A stretch of DNA of 10,846 bases from assembly GCA_964560145.1 (NCBI GenBank), contig CAZLKS010000026.1, forward strand, positions 1 to 10,846. Direction: 5' to 3'. The notes under the pieces are model-generated. The model saw nothing but the letters and a program-made list of their open reading frames with translations. It was not told where the DNA came from and made no database searches. Of the stretch, positions 1 through 5,371 are shown one piece after another. The position numbers and the translations under genes are program-made. The DNA comes from JAHFLF01 sp964560145 (GTDB lineage Bacteria > Patescibacteriota > Minisyncoccia > UBA6257 > 1-14-0-10-44-23). Positions within the stretch are counted from its first letter, which is position 1. Every line of letters starts with the position of its first letter.

Positions 1-975
1 GTCGGTCTGCCCAACGTCGGGAAGAGCACTCTTTTCAAGCTACTGACCAGTAATGACATTTTAATTGCTAATTATCCCTTTGCCACCATCGACCCGAACG
101 TGGGCGTGGTTGCAGTACCGGACGAGCGAGTTGATAAGCTCAATGAAATGAGTAAGTCGAAGAAACGAATTCCGGCCATCGTTGAGTTTTATGATATTGC
201 AGGCCTAGTTAAGGGTGCGGCGACAGGGGAGGGACTTGGTAACCAGTTTTTGACGCACATCCGCGACACCAGCGCCGTCGTTCAGGTTCTGCGCTGCTTC
301 CCTGGTGATGAAATTGTGCACGTGGAAAACTCAGTTGACCCGATTCGCGACATGGGCATCATCAACGCCGAGTTGGCACTCAAAGATTTAGAAACTGTTG
401 AAAAACGCATCGTGAAGGCAAACGCCGAGGCGCGCAGTGGTAAAAAAGAGGCGATTAAAGAAGTCGAGGTACTCACCAAAGTTAAAGACGCACTTTCTTC
501 GAATAAATCAATTCGTGAATACGCCACTGATTCGTTTGTAAAACCGATGTTTTTGTTAACTGCTAAACCAAAGTTTTATTTACTGAACGGAAGAGTTGAA
601 GACGTCTCACCCGAACTCAAAGCAGCAATCACCGCCGAGGGCAACGAATACGTTATTGCCGATCTCGCAACGGGCGCCGGCGTCCAAGAAGTCATCACAA
701 AGGCCTACGCGATTCTCGGACTTATCAGCTTCTTCACCACCGGGGAGGACGAGACGCGCGCCTGGACAATCGTGAAGGGGGATAAGGCACCGCAGGCGGC
801 TGGCGTCATTCACACTGATTTTGAAAAAAAGTTTATTCGTGCCGAGGTGGTAAGCTACACCGACTTTGTTGCAAATAACGGCTGGTCTGGCGCTAAGAGT
901 AAGGGTAAACTTCGCGTCGAAGGAAAAGAATATGTTGTTGCTGACGGCGACATCATGGAAATCCTACACTCATAG
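1..975 (+). CDS. ychF: Redox-type GTPase/ATPase YchF (OLA1 family), 5' truncated by window edge
   Basis: The frame is open from base 1 and stops with TAG at 973-975 (324 residues). It begins inside the G1 loop (GLPNVGKST, residues 2-10), so only about seven to ten N-terminal residues are missing. The G3 motif follows in the context YDIAGLVKGAATGEGLGNQF, a hallmark of YchF/OLA1. The C-terminal third is the TGS domain (RAWTIVKGDKAPQAAGVIHT, FEKKFIRAEV, GKEYVVADGDIM). The family binds ribosomes and hydrolyses ATP as well as GTP, and is tied to translation and stress control. The protein is roughly 30 residues shorter than usual. The loss lies between the G4 region, here LLNGRVED instead of the usual N-V-x-E, and the TGS domain. 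No start is visible because the gene is cut by the edge. No terminator for this strand was seen; the hairpin downstream suits the opposite strand. Confidence 0.96.
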   Translation, partial: VGLPNVGKSTLFKLLTSNDILIANYPFATIDPNVGVVAVPDERVDKLNEMSKSKKRIPAIVEFYDIAGLVKGAATGEGLGNQFLTHIRDTSAVVQVLRCFPGDEIVHVENSVDPIRDMGIINAELALKDLETVEKRIVKANAEARSGKKEAIKEVEVLTKVKDALSSNKSIREYATDSFVKPMFLLTAKPKFYLLNGRVEDVSPELKAAITAEGNEYVIADLATGAGVQEVITKAYAILGLISFFTTGEDETRAWTIVKGDKAPQAAGVIHTDFEKKFIRAEVVSYTDFVANNGWSGAKSKGKLRVEGKEYVVADGDIMEILHS

Positions 976-983
976 GACAAACT

Positions 984-1026
984 AAAAAAGTTGAAGGGGC
1001 GCGCCAGCTGTCGCCAGTACGCCCCT
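984..1026 (-). terminator. Rho-independent terminator of the minus-strand membrane gene
   Basis: On the minus strand a hairpin with a 7-bp GC stem (AGGGGCG 995-1001 with CGCCCCT 1020-1026) is followed after five bases by six T residues (complement of 984-989). It lies 23 bases past the stop of the 1049-1621 gene. On the plus strand there is no T run, so it probably does not terminate ychF. Confidence 0.7.
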
Positions 1027-1048
1027 CGCGTTCGTGATTCTTGTTCGG

Positions 1049-1621
1049 CTACCTGCCGACCCGTTCCACCTGCCAGCCGGTCTTCTCGTGCTTGCTGCGG
1101 CGGAACGAGTAGATGTAGCCAGGCGAGATGCTGAAATCCTCGACAATTCTCGCCGGCACCTGGACCAGCCGCTCATCCGCCACAGTACCACCAGCGAACG
1201 ACCGAATGGTCATTAGGTAGTAGCCCTCTCCGTAGAGAACCGCGGTAAAGACGCGGTAGTTACCCTCGGGAATCTCGTCGAACTGAAGGGTTCCGTGAGA
1301 GACGACTTCCATCGTCTCAGCGGCACCAATCACTCTTCCGCGCTCATGCGCAACGGGAACCTCCTCCGTTCGCACCTCAGTTCGTCCATGTTCGTAACAC
1401 CGGATGAACAGCGCGGCGGCCAAGTAGGCCGTCATGCCGGCGATTATCACCACGATGGTACCGACTTTCCAGACGAAGTCGCCGTTGACAGCAGGTTGCC
1501 AGCCAGTCGGGCTGATGACCATCCAGACCGCAACGAGAGCCAGCAGGATGCCCGCTAGACTCATCAGAAACGTATAGAGAAGTGTTCGTCCACTCACGAT
1601 AGCCCCCTCGAGGACAGCCAT
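1049..1621 (-). CDS. Two-helix membrane protein of unknown function
   Basis: I do not recognise this family. The 190-residue product has two hydrophobic segments (about 14-36 and 50-74) with a short loop between, then a soluble domain of about 115 residues that looks beta-rich (EIPEGNYRVFTAVLYGEGYY, FSISPGYIYSF). The frame extends upstream to TTG at 1672, but a good promoter (TTGCCA, 17-base spacer, TATAGA) lies inside that extension. ATG at 1621 has AGGA eight bases upstream and a leader of about 16 bases, so I chose it; ATG at 1630 is the alternative. Codons lean strongly to G/C in third position, unlike ychF. The gene stands alone with its own promoter and terminator and is divergent from the 1843 gene. 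The soluble domain may be cytoplasmic, but topology is uncertain. Real gene: likely; function: unknown. Confidence 0.75.
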   Translation of the reverse strand: MAVLEGAIVSGRTLLYTFLMSLAGILLALVAVWMVISPTGWQPAVNGDFVWKVGTIVVIIAGMTAYLAAALFIRCYEHGRTEVRTEEVPVAHERGRVIGAAETMEVVSHGTLQFDEIPEGNYRVFTAVLYGEGYYLMTIRSFAGGTVADERLVQVPARIVEDFSISPGYIYSFRRSKHEKTGWQVERVGR

Positions 1622-1643
1622 TATTGGCATCCTAACTACATAG

Positions 1644-1672
1644 TCTATAACAGTAAAGCGCTTTTTTGGCAA
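1644..1672 (-). promoter_or_regulatory. Sigma70-type promoter for the 1049-1621 membrane gene
   Basis: Reading the minus strand, TTGCCA (1672-1667), a 17-base spacer and TATAGA (1649-1644) form a good vegetative promoter. Predicted transcription starts near 1637, just upstream of ATG 1621. This is why longer N-terminal readings of the gene are disfavoured. Confidence 0.6.
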
Positions 1673-1701
1673 CCCTACTCACAACACCGCCGAAATTACT
1701 A

Positions 1702-1731
1702 TTGACAAATAATCGATAAATATGTTATAAA
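1702..1731 (+). promoter_or_regulatory. Strong sigma70-type promoter for the 1843-2385 gene
   Basis: A perfect -35 box TTGACA (1702-1707) is followed by TTATAA at 1725-1730 (17-base spacer) or TATAAA at 1726-1731 (18-base spacer). Transcription should start near 1738, giving an untranslated leader of about 105 bases, the longest in the window. Confidence 0.75.
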
Positions 1732-1739
1732 ATTGATGT

Positions 1740-1836
1740 TTTCGTCAGTGATCTAGCCGTAATTTTTATTGCTAGCTCACTGCCGAAATGGTAGTCATGC
1801 GTGGAATAATCCGCGCGTGTTCCCGTAATGGGAGGA
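1740..1836 (+). promoter_or_regulatory. Structured 5' leader: three hairpins, the last covering the SD site
   Basis: Hairpin 1 sits at the predicted 5' end: 1740-1757 pairs with 1771-1788 in three blocks (TTTCG/CGAAA, CAGTGA/TCACTG, CTAGC/GCTAG; 16 pairs) separated by two single T-C mismatches, with a 13-base loop. Hairpin 2 pairs CATGCGTGG (1796-1804) with CCGCGCGTG (1811-1819), nine pairs of which two are G-U, with loop AATAAT. Hairpin 3 pairs TTCCC (1820-1824) with GGGAG (1830-1834) and would hide part of the strong SD sequence GGGAGGAG. I do not recognise a known riboswitch class. The arrangement suggests control of translation by a ligand, protein or temperature, but pairing was judged by eye only. 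Confidence 0.5.
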
Positions 1837-1842
1837 GTGTCC

Positions 1843-2385
1843 ATGTTCAGAGAACGGCACGAAAGTCAGTTTTCGGTCATGTTGGCCGAGGAAATTCTGA
1901 GAGCCGAACTGGAGACGACGCTCGGTGGGAAGGTCAACTTCTACCAGCGGGTCATCAAGCCCGGCAAGGTGGAGAGGAACTCCTCCTGCGAGGGGAATTG
2001 CTCCAAGCCGGAGATGGACCAGCGACACGGCGAGCTCTGGGAGCGCGAGGTCGAGTTCGAGTGCATCGTCGGCACGACGAACCAGGGCCTGGTACGCGTG
2101 ACTGCTGGTTGCCGTCTCTACTCGGTTGGCAACCAGAAGAAGCCGGCACACTGGCAGCCCCACAAGCTGCATTTCGAAATCCGAGACTCTAACGGCGAGA
2201 GAATCGGGACTGGGTGCAAGTTCTACGCTGAGGGCTGGGTGGGTGACGGGTATCAAACCTGGCCTCACGCCAAGAATGCGGACAACCCCTGCGAGGAGAT
2301 GTGCAACACACAGCTTTGCGTAGTCGTTCCAGGCATGGCCCCTGCACTCCACAAGGACCCGACACGCGACTTCCCGATCATGTAG
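1843..2385 (+). CDS. Cysteine-rich soluble protein of unknown function
   Basis: I do not recognise this 180-residue protein. ATG 1843 is chosen because GGGAGGAG lies at 1830-1836, six bases upstream; an in-frame alternative five codons earlier overlaps that SD. It has eight cysteines (C49, C53, C74, C90, C125, C150, C154, C159), including two C-x3-C pairs (CEGNC and CEEMC). This would fit metal binding or structural disulfides. There is no signal peptide or membrane segment, so it is probably cytoplasmic, which favours metal binding over disulfides. The first 30 residues look helical (MLAEEILRAELETT); the middle looks like beta strands (REVEFECIVGT, VRVTAGCRLY, KLHFEIRD). Codons prefer G/C in third position. 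It is monocistronic: strong promoter, structured leader, own terminator. The C-terminal half is rich in Trp, His and Pro. Confidence 0.8.
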   Translation: MFRERHESQFSVMLAEEILRAELETTLGGKVNFYQRVIKPGKVERNSSCEGNCSKPEMDQRHGELWEREVEFECIVGTTNQGLVRVTAGCRLYSVGNQKKPAHWQPHKLHFEIRDSNGERIGTGCKFYAEGWVGDGYQTWPHAKNADNPCEEMCNTQLCVVVPGMAPALHKDPTRDFPIM

Positions 2386-2389
2386 CACC

Positions 2390-2438
2390 ACGACCTCGAA
2401 TCGAGCGACGCACCGCTCCTCGGGGTCGTTCGCATTTT
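2390..2438 (+). terminator. Rho-independent terminator after the cysteine-rich gene
   Basis: Four bases past the stop, ACGACCTCG (2390-2398) pairs with CGGGGTCGT (2421-2429) with one G-U pair. A nested stem GAGCG/CGCTC (2403-2407 with 2414-2418) sits inside. TCGCATTTTA follows, a modest T run. This two-storey shape resembles the hairpin after the 4005-4403 gene. Confidence 0.6.
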
Positions 2439-2463
2439 AGGGTGACGACGTGAGAAAGGGTAG

Positions 2464-2534
2464 GAGTCCCATTACTCTGGTCATAGCGAGCACTTGAACC
2501 CTGCGTGCTCGTCTTGGCCAGAGTGATGGGATTC
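2464..2534. repeat. 71-base near-perfect foldback (long inverted repeat)
   Basis: Bases 2464-2480 pair with 2518-2534 over 17 positions (core TCCCATTACTCTGG with CCAGAGTGATGGGA) with two G-U pairs and no mismatch. Three more pairs follow (2481-2483 with 2515-2517), then a 2x2 internal loop, one G-U pair and a 7-bp stem CGAGCAC (2487-2493) with GTGCTCG (2505-2511). The apical loop is 11 bases. It lies after a separate terminator and before the promoter of the 2565 gene. No T run follows on either strand, so it is not an ordinary terminator. It could be a small structured RNA, a repetitive palindromic element, or a folded recombination site; I see no integron attC boxes. Confidence 0.7.
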
Positions 2535-2549
2535 AGGCAACACGTGGCG

Positions 2550-2558
2550 TGATATACT
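2550..2558 (+). promoter_or_regulatory. Extended -10 promoter placing transcription start at the ATG of the 2565 gene
   Basis: TGATATACT (2550-2558) is an extended -10 box (TG, one base, TATACT). No good -35 is seen at the expected place. The ATG at 2565 is six bases beyond the box, so transcription should begin at or next to the start codon, giving a leaderless message. No SD sequence is present. Confidence 0.55.
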
Positions 2559-2564
2559 GAATCT

Positions 2565-3554
2565 ATGGATGTACTTGCGACAAGTTATCTTTTACTTTTC
2601 TTCATCATCGCAACAGGCCTGCTCCTCATAGGTCGCCTTGTGGAAAAAATAATATTGAGTCGCCGCCATGGTTGGGTTAAGTTACTCGTTCTCGTTCCAC
2701 AGGGTCTTATTAACCCTTTCGCCGAACACAAACCTCACGAGATAAAGCAATCAGCCGAGCTTTATCGCCGCCTTAACGAACTCAACATTCCGTTTTCACT
2801 TGAAACTGCTGTTCATGGCATGGGTGAGGAGATTCATTTTTATATCGCAGTTCCCGTTCTTCATCTCCGCAAAACCGCACGCCTCATTGAGAGTCTCTGG
2901 CCAACAGGGTTCGTAACACCAATCGAGGACTACGAACTTTGGCTGACCGGACCAGCGACAACTCCGCATCTAGGGGTAGGATATCTAGCACAAAGCAGAC
3001 CCTACTGTATTCCGCTCAAAACTGCGCTAAAAGGCCATTTCGAGCCGTTTTTAGGGGTATTAAAGCACCTATCGAGCCTGGCAGCGATAGGCGAGTCGGC
3101 CACGATACAGTGGACCGTTCGGAAAGCTGACACCCGCCTTATTACTGACATCGGTAATCATCTGGCAAAATTCCAACGCGGCGAATACCATCCTTCACGT
3201 CACGTCCACGAAAACTTCATTCTCACACCGCAAACCATCAAGGCACTTGAAGCAAAGGTTCGTTCGCCGCTTTTTGCAGTTAATTGTCGCATCATAACTG
3301 CCGCCTCCGCTGGTAACGCGACCGAACTTTTGAATAGACTTGTTAGTCATTTTGAGGCCGGTTCTGCTACAAGCGAGCAAGAAAATACATTTAAACTCAT
3401 AACACCAAAACACGCAGAAAAAGTTATCGATGACTTTTTTGCTCAGCGTTTTGAGCCCTCGCAAGAAATGATTCTCACTGCTGACGAGCTTGCGACTTAT
3501 TTCCATTTACCTGGCGCCACCACTGCGATACCAAAAATTAAGCGAAAAAAATAA
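2565..3554 (+). CDS. Membrane-anchored DUF8128-like protein (Patescibacteria, type IV secretion ATPase-associated family)
   Basis: This 329-residue protein has one N-terminal membrane helix (about 7-30), a basic stretch (SRRHGWVK), then a large soluble domain. From memory of Patescibacteria proteins, its order of motifs matches the family Pfam calls DUF8128: a strand LLVLVPQG near 41-47, the block IPFSLETAVHGMGEEIHFYI (75-94), a partner strand WPTGFVTPIEDYEL (112-125), ATIQWTVR near 179-186, and the C-terminal signature LTADELATYFHLPG (304-317). Members usually lie directly upstream of a HerA/VirD4-like ATPase in a putative type IV secretion or pilus-like locus. Here the next gene, one base away, is a SemiSWEET and no such ATPase is in the window. 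ATG 2565 fits a leaderless transcript. The function is not established; a scaffold role at the membrane is inference. The product is probably shorter than many relatives. Confidence 0.72.
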   Translation: MDVLATSYLLLFFIIATGLLLIGRLVEKIILSRRHGWVKLLVLVPQGLINPFAEHKPHEIKQSAELYRRLNELNIPFSLETAVHGMGEEIHFYIAVPVLHLRKTARLIESLWPTGFVTPIEDYELWLTGPATTPHLGVGYLAQSRPYCIPLKTALKGHFEPFLGVLKHLSSLAAIGESATIQWTVRKADTRLITDIGNHLAKFQRGEYHPSRHVHENFILTPQTIKALEAKVRSPLFAVNCRIITAASAGNATELLNRLVSHFEAGSATSEQENTFKLITPKHAEKVIDDFFAQRFEPSQEMILTADELATYFHLPGATTAIPKIKRKK

Positions 3555-3555
3555 C

Positions 3556-3897
3556 ATGACACAAGACCCGGGTCTCATCCATCAACACCTACGCAAACGT
3601 TTCGCAAACAATCTTGAGACGTATCCACATCCCGACAAATTTAAACGATTTGTCGACCGACTAATTTACGTTGTAAGCATCGTCGGTCCACTTTTTTCAC
3701 TTCCTCAGCTTATTGAGATTTGGGGGCGACACAACGCTGCGAGTATCTCGCTGTTCACTTGGACCTCATACTGTGTCCTGACCACGATTTGGCTTACTTA
3801 CGGCATACTTCACCGCGAAAAGCCGATTATTTACTCGCAATCCATGTGGCTCATCTGTAACCTTGCTGTAACCATTGGGGCGGCAATCTATTCATAA
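3556..3897 (+). CDS. SemiSWEET-type PQ-loop sugar transporter (copy 1)
   Basis: The 113-residue product has a polar N-terminal tail of about 30 residues and then three membrane helices (about 33-54, 64-84, 91-112). The PQ-loop signature is GPLFSLPQLIEIW (44-56; PQ at 50-51), followed by the SWEET-like NAASISLFTWT and the conserved Trp of helix 2 (W79, in IWLTYGIL). SemiSWEETs are homodimeric sugar uniporters in the cytoplasmic membrane. Compared with Leptospira biflexa SemiSWEET, the pocket Asn of helix 3 (PIILAN) is Gln here (PIIYSQ, Q95). ATG 3556 is chosen because the preceding gene stops at 3554; an earlier in-frame start at 3490 would overlap that gene by 65 bases. No SD is present. It is surely co-transcribed with the 2565 gene. 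Substrate unknown. Confidence 0.85.
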   Translation: MTQDPGLIHQHLRKRFANNLETYPHPDKFKRFVDRLIYVVSIVGPLFSLPQLIEIWGRHNAASISLFTWTSYCVLTTIWLTYGILHREKPIIYSQSMWLICNLAVTIGAAIYS

Positions 3898-3913
3898 GCC
3901 CCCTAAATAGTAT

Positions 3914-3947
3914 TTTACATTTCAGTCAAAATGCAGTATTATACTGC
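3914..3947 (+). promoter_or_regulatory. Promoter of the 4005 gene with a palindrome over the -10 box
   Basis: TTTACA (3914-3919), a 17-base spacer and TATTAT (3937-3942) make a good vegetative promoter. The -10 box lies within a perfect inverted repeat, GCAGTAT-T-ATACTGC (3933-3947, seven bases each side of a central T). A symmetric site covering -10 suits a dimeric repressor. The transcript should start near 3949. Confidence 0.55.
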
Positions 3948-3948
3948 G

Positions 3949-3991
3949 GTCGCAGGTCGCGACTACTCAAGAAGCCCACGTTACGTGGGAG
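3949..3991 (+). promoter_or_regulatory. Two small hairpins in the leader of the 4005 gene
   Basis: GTCGC (3949-3953) pairs with GCGAC (3959-3963) at the predicted 5' end of the RNA. CCCACG (3975-3980) pairs with CGTGGG (3984-3989) around a TTA loop. The second stem takes up three bases of the only SD-like sequence, GGGAG (3987-3991), which is 13 bases from the ATG. It may lower translation, or the real SD contact is weak. Confidence 0.4.
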
Positions 3992-4004
3992 ATCGGCAGA
4001 CGCA

Positions 4005-4403
4005 ATGGCAGTGACTGGCGAAGAGGTACGACTGGCGGTTGGCAAGGCCATGGAGTGGAATGGCTGGCTCCGAGGGGTCATCACCGATGACGTGAACTGG
4101 AAGACCAGGACGGCCCTGATGCTGAAGCTCCACGAGGTGGACAAGGTCATCGAGATGGACCGACGGAGTTACATCACGGTGAACGCCGTGAACCTGCAGG
4201 GAGACGAACGTAACCGTTGGTTGGCACGCGGCGCGAAGGCCGTTGAATACAACCGCACCGTGCAGTTCAGGGTCCTGAAGCCGCAGGACAAGGCACTGCA
4301 GGCACTCTACAAAGACGACGTCTTCGAGGTCATCGATGCCATCCAGGAGTTCATGGAGAAGCGATACGAACGCGCCCGGAGCCTGTCCGTGCGCCGAGCA
4401 TGA
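4005..4403 (+). CDS. Small soluble helical protein of unknown function
   Basis: The 132-residue product has no cysteine, no signal peptide and no membrane segment, and is unrecognised. Most of it looks alpha-helical: helix 3-20, helix 34-52 (RTALMLKLHEVDKVIEMD), a likely strand pair near 55-63, a charged turn QGDERNRW (65-72), and a long C-terminal helix 93-126. It is rich in Arg, Lys and Trp, so nucleic acid or protein binding is possible but not shown. ATG 4005 starts the frame; the SD (GGGAG) is unusually far, 13 bases away. By hand count 106 of 132 codons end in G or C, far from the neighbouring genes. It is monocistronic with its own promoter and end hairpin. It could be a lineage-specific regulator, or an acquired gene. 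Confidence 0.75.
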   Translation: MAVTGEEVRLAVGKAMEWNGWLRGVITDDVNWKTRTALMLKLHEVDKVIEMDRRSYITVNAVNLQGDERNRWLARGAKAVEYNRTVQFRVLKPQDKALQALYKDDVFEVIDAIQEFMEKRYERARSLSVRRA

Positions 4404-4409
4404 ATCCGA

Positions 4410-4442
4410 CACCCCGCTCGCACAGGACGTGCGGACGGGGTG
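4410..4442 (+). terminator. GC-rich end hairpin after the 4005 gene, without a T run
   Basis: Seven bases past the stop, CACCCCG (4410-4416) pairs with CGGGGTG (4436-4442). A 2x2 internal loop (CT/GA) leads to a second stem CGCAC/GTGCG (4419-4423 with 4429-4433) with loop AGGAC. CTCGATTACCC follows, so there is no clear T run and termination is inferred from position and shape only. Confidence 0.5.
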
Positions 4443-4453
4443 CTCGATTACCC

Positions 4454-4482
4454 TTGTCTGAGCCTATTTACGAGAGTATACT
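4454..4482 (+). promoter_or_regulatory. Sigma70-type promoter for the 4506 gene
   Basis: TTGTCT (4454-4459), a 17-base spacer and TATACT (4477-4482) predict a start near 4489 and a leader of only about 16 bases, without an SD. A second TATAAT abuts the ATG (4500-4505), but any transcript from it would begin inside the gene, so the upstream box is preferred. Confidence 0.55.
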
Positions 4483-4505
4483 AGGCATGACGGCGCTCCT
4501 ATAAT

Positions 4506-5180
4506 ATGGAACCGAAAAAGGCTCATACACTCCTCACGACACTTATCGTTATCCTTGGCTGTGGTGTTTTAGGCTTTATCTTCTATTATTCTGACTCGTA
4601 TCGGGCGGCCACACCGCTCGTTTTTATTTTTGGCATACTCATCCTGCTCATTCCACTTATTAGTCGTACACTTACATTCTTCATCCCGCCACAGGCTCGT
4701 TCACTCGTACGTGCACACTTAAATGCGCAAGAGATGAAGCTCGATGAAGCACGCTTTTGGCGCGAGGGGATTCCGCAGCTTGTGACGAATCTCTATTTTG
4801 TACATTTGCGAAATTATCCAGAATGGATACATCTTAGCCGAGATTATGTGCCGTCATCGATAACAAATGCAAGTAGAACAGAAAAAGGTTGGGTCCGATT
4901 GCTGCTTTATTATGCCGACTACCTTTTCCCGTATAAAGAATGGGAGCTCAGTGGCGGTGCCGATACCTACAAGCAGGCTGTGCTACAAATCATTCGCGAA
5001 GGTCAAAACGTTTTAACCCTACGAGTTACCGAGACAGTCGACAAAAAGGGGATGTCGCACTGGGAACCAACCGCAATTGAGTCTTTCACTCGCGGATACT
5101 GGATTAAGGATTTAGAAAACCTAAAAGCAGAAATCGTTGCAATCATCAAGGACCGTGAACGTGAAGCCCGCGAAAGCTGA
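4506..5180 (+). CDS. Membrane protein with two N-terminal helices, unknown function
   Basis: I do not recognise this 224-residue protein. Two hydrophobic helices (about 8-28 and 35-60) form a hairpin, with a soluble domain from about 65 to the end. The soluble part is rich in aromatic residues (WREGIPQLVTNLYFVHLRNY, LLLYYADYLFPYKEW) and ends in a charged helix (LENLKAEIVAIIKDREREAR). The N-terminus has the basic cluster EPKK, and the two helices probably put the soluble domain on the cytoplasmic side. Translation starts at ATG 4506 without an SD, shortly after a promoter. Codon use is mixed, like the operon genes rather than the GC-rich singletons. It ends 20 bases before a sequencing gap, so whether it shares a transcript with the genes beyond is unclear. 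Confidence 0.8.
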   Translation: MEPKKAHTLLTTLIVILGCGVLGFIFYYSDSYRAATPLVFIFGILILLIPLISRTLTFFIPPQARSLVRAHLNAQEMKLDEARFWREGIPQLVTNLYFVHLRNYPEWIHLSRDYVPSSITNASRTEKGWVRLLLYYADYLFPYKEWELSGGADTYKQAVLQIIREGQNVLTLRVTETVDKKGMSHWEPTAIESFTRGYWIKDLENLKAEIVAIIKDREREARES

Positions 5181-5200
5181 CGTGCCCAAGCGAAGGAACT

Positions 5201-5300
5201 NNNNNNNNNNNNNNNNNNNNNNNNNNNNNNNNNNNNNNNNNNNNNNNNNNNNNNNNNNNNNNNNNNNNNNNNNNNNNNNNNNNNNNNNNNNNNNNNNNNN
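5201..5300. other. Assembly gap of 100 undetermined bases
   Basis: Exactly 100 N residues, the usual filler when two contigs are joined by read pairs. The true distance between the 4506-5180 gene and the 5363 operon is therefore unknown, and a gene could be missing here. Open frames crossing it are artefacts. Confidence 0.98.
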
Positions 5301-5320
5301 GTTACGGATATAGTTTCTTC

Positions 5321-5371
5321 GGTTTGCATGAATTACCCGAAGGGCGATACTATTAGGAGACTATGCAAACC
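5321..5371 (+). promoter_or_regulatory. Promoter and inverted repeat spanning the start codon of the HD gene
   Basis: TTGCAT (5324-5329) with an 18-base spacer and TACTAT (5348-5353) is a plausible promoter starting near 5360. Independently, GGTTTGCAT (5321-5329) is the exact reverse complement of ATGCAAACC (5363-5371), the first nine bases of the gene. A read-through transcript could pair the two and block the start codon, while a transcript from the local promoter would lack the left arm. Confidence 0.4.

Noticed and set aside
984..1026. Hairpin as terminator of ychF on the plus strand
   Set aside because: The T run exists only on the minus strand, so it is assigned to the opposite gene.
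1738..1842. Leader as a known riboswitch class (fluoride, guanidine, c-di-GMP, SAM, preQ1)
   Set aside because: I could not match the conserved core bases of any of these by eye; no Rfam scan was possible.
1795..2391. Minus-strand frame of 198 codons opposite the cysteine-rich gene
   Set aside because: The plus strand has the promoter, SD and terminator; the minus frame has none of these and is a shadow of G/C-rich third positions.
2464..2534. Foldback as an integron attC site or a tRNA-like structure
   Set aside because: No conserved attC end boxes (GTT/AAC type) or integrase gene, and no cloverleaf arms; the structure is a single long stem.
3981..4412. Minus-strand frame of 143 codons opposite the 4005 gene
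   Set aside because: Shadow of strong third-position G/C bias; no SD or promoter, while the plus frame has a promoter and an end hairpin.
4500..4505. TATAAT directly before ATG 4506 as the -10 box of that gene
   Set aside because: Transcription would start inside the coding region; the upstream TTGTCT-17-TATACT pair fits better.
5003..5329. Minus-strand frame of 108 codons across the run of N
   Set aside because: It consists largely of undetermined codons and lies antisense to the end of a supported gene.
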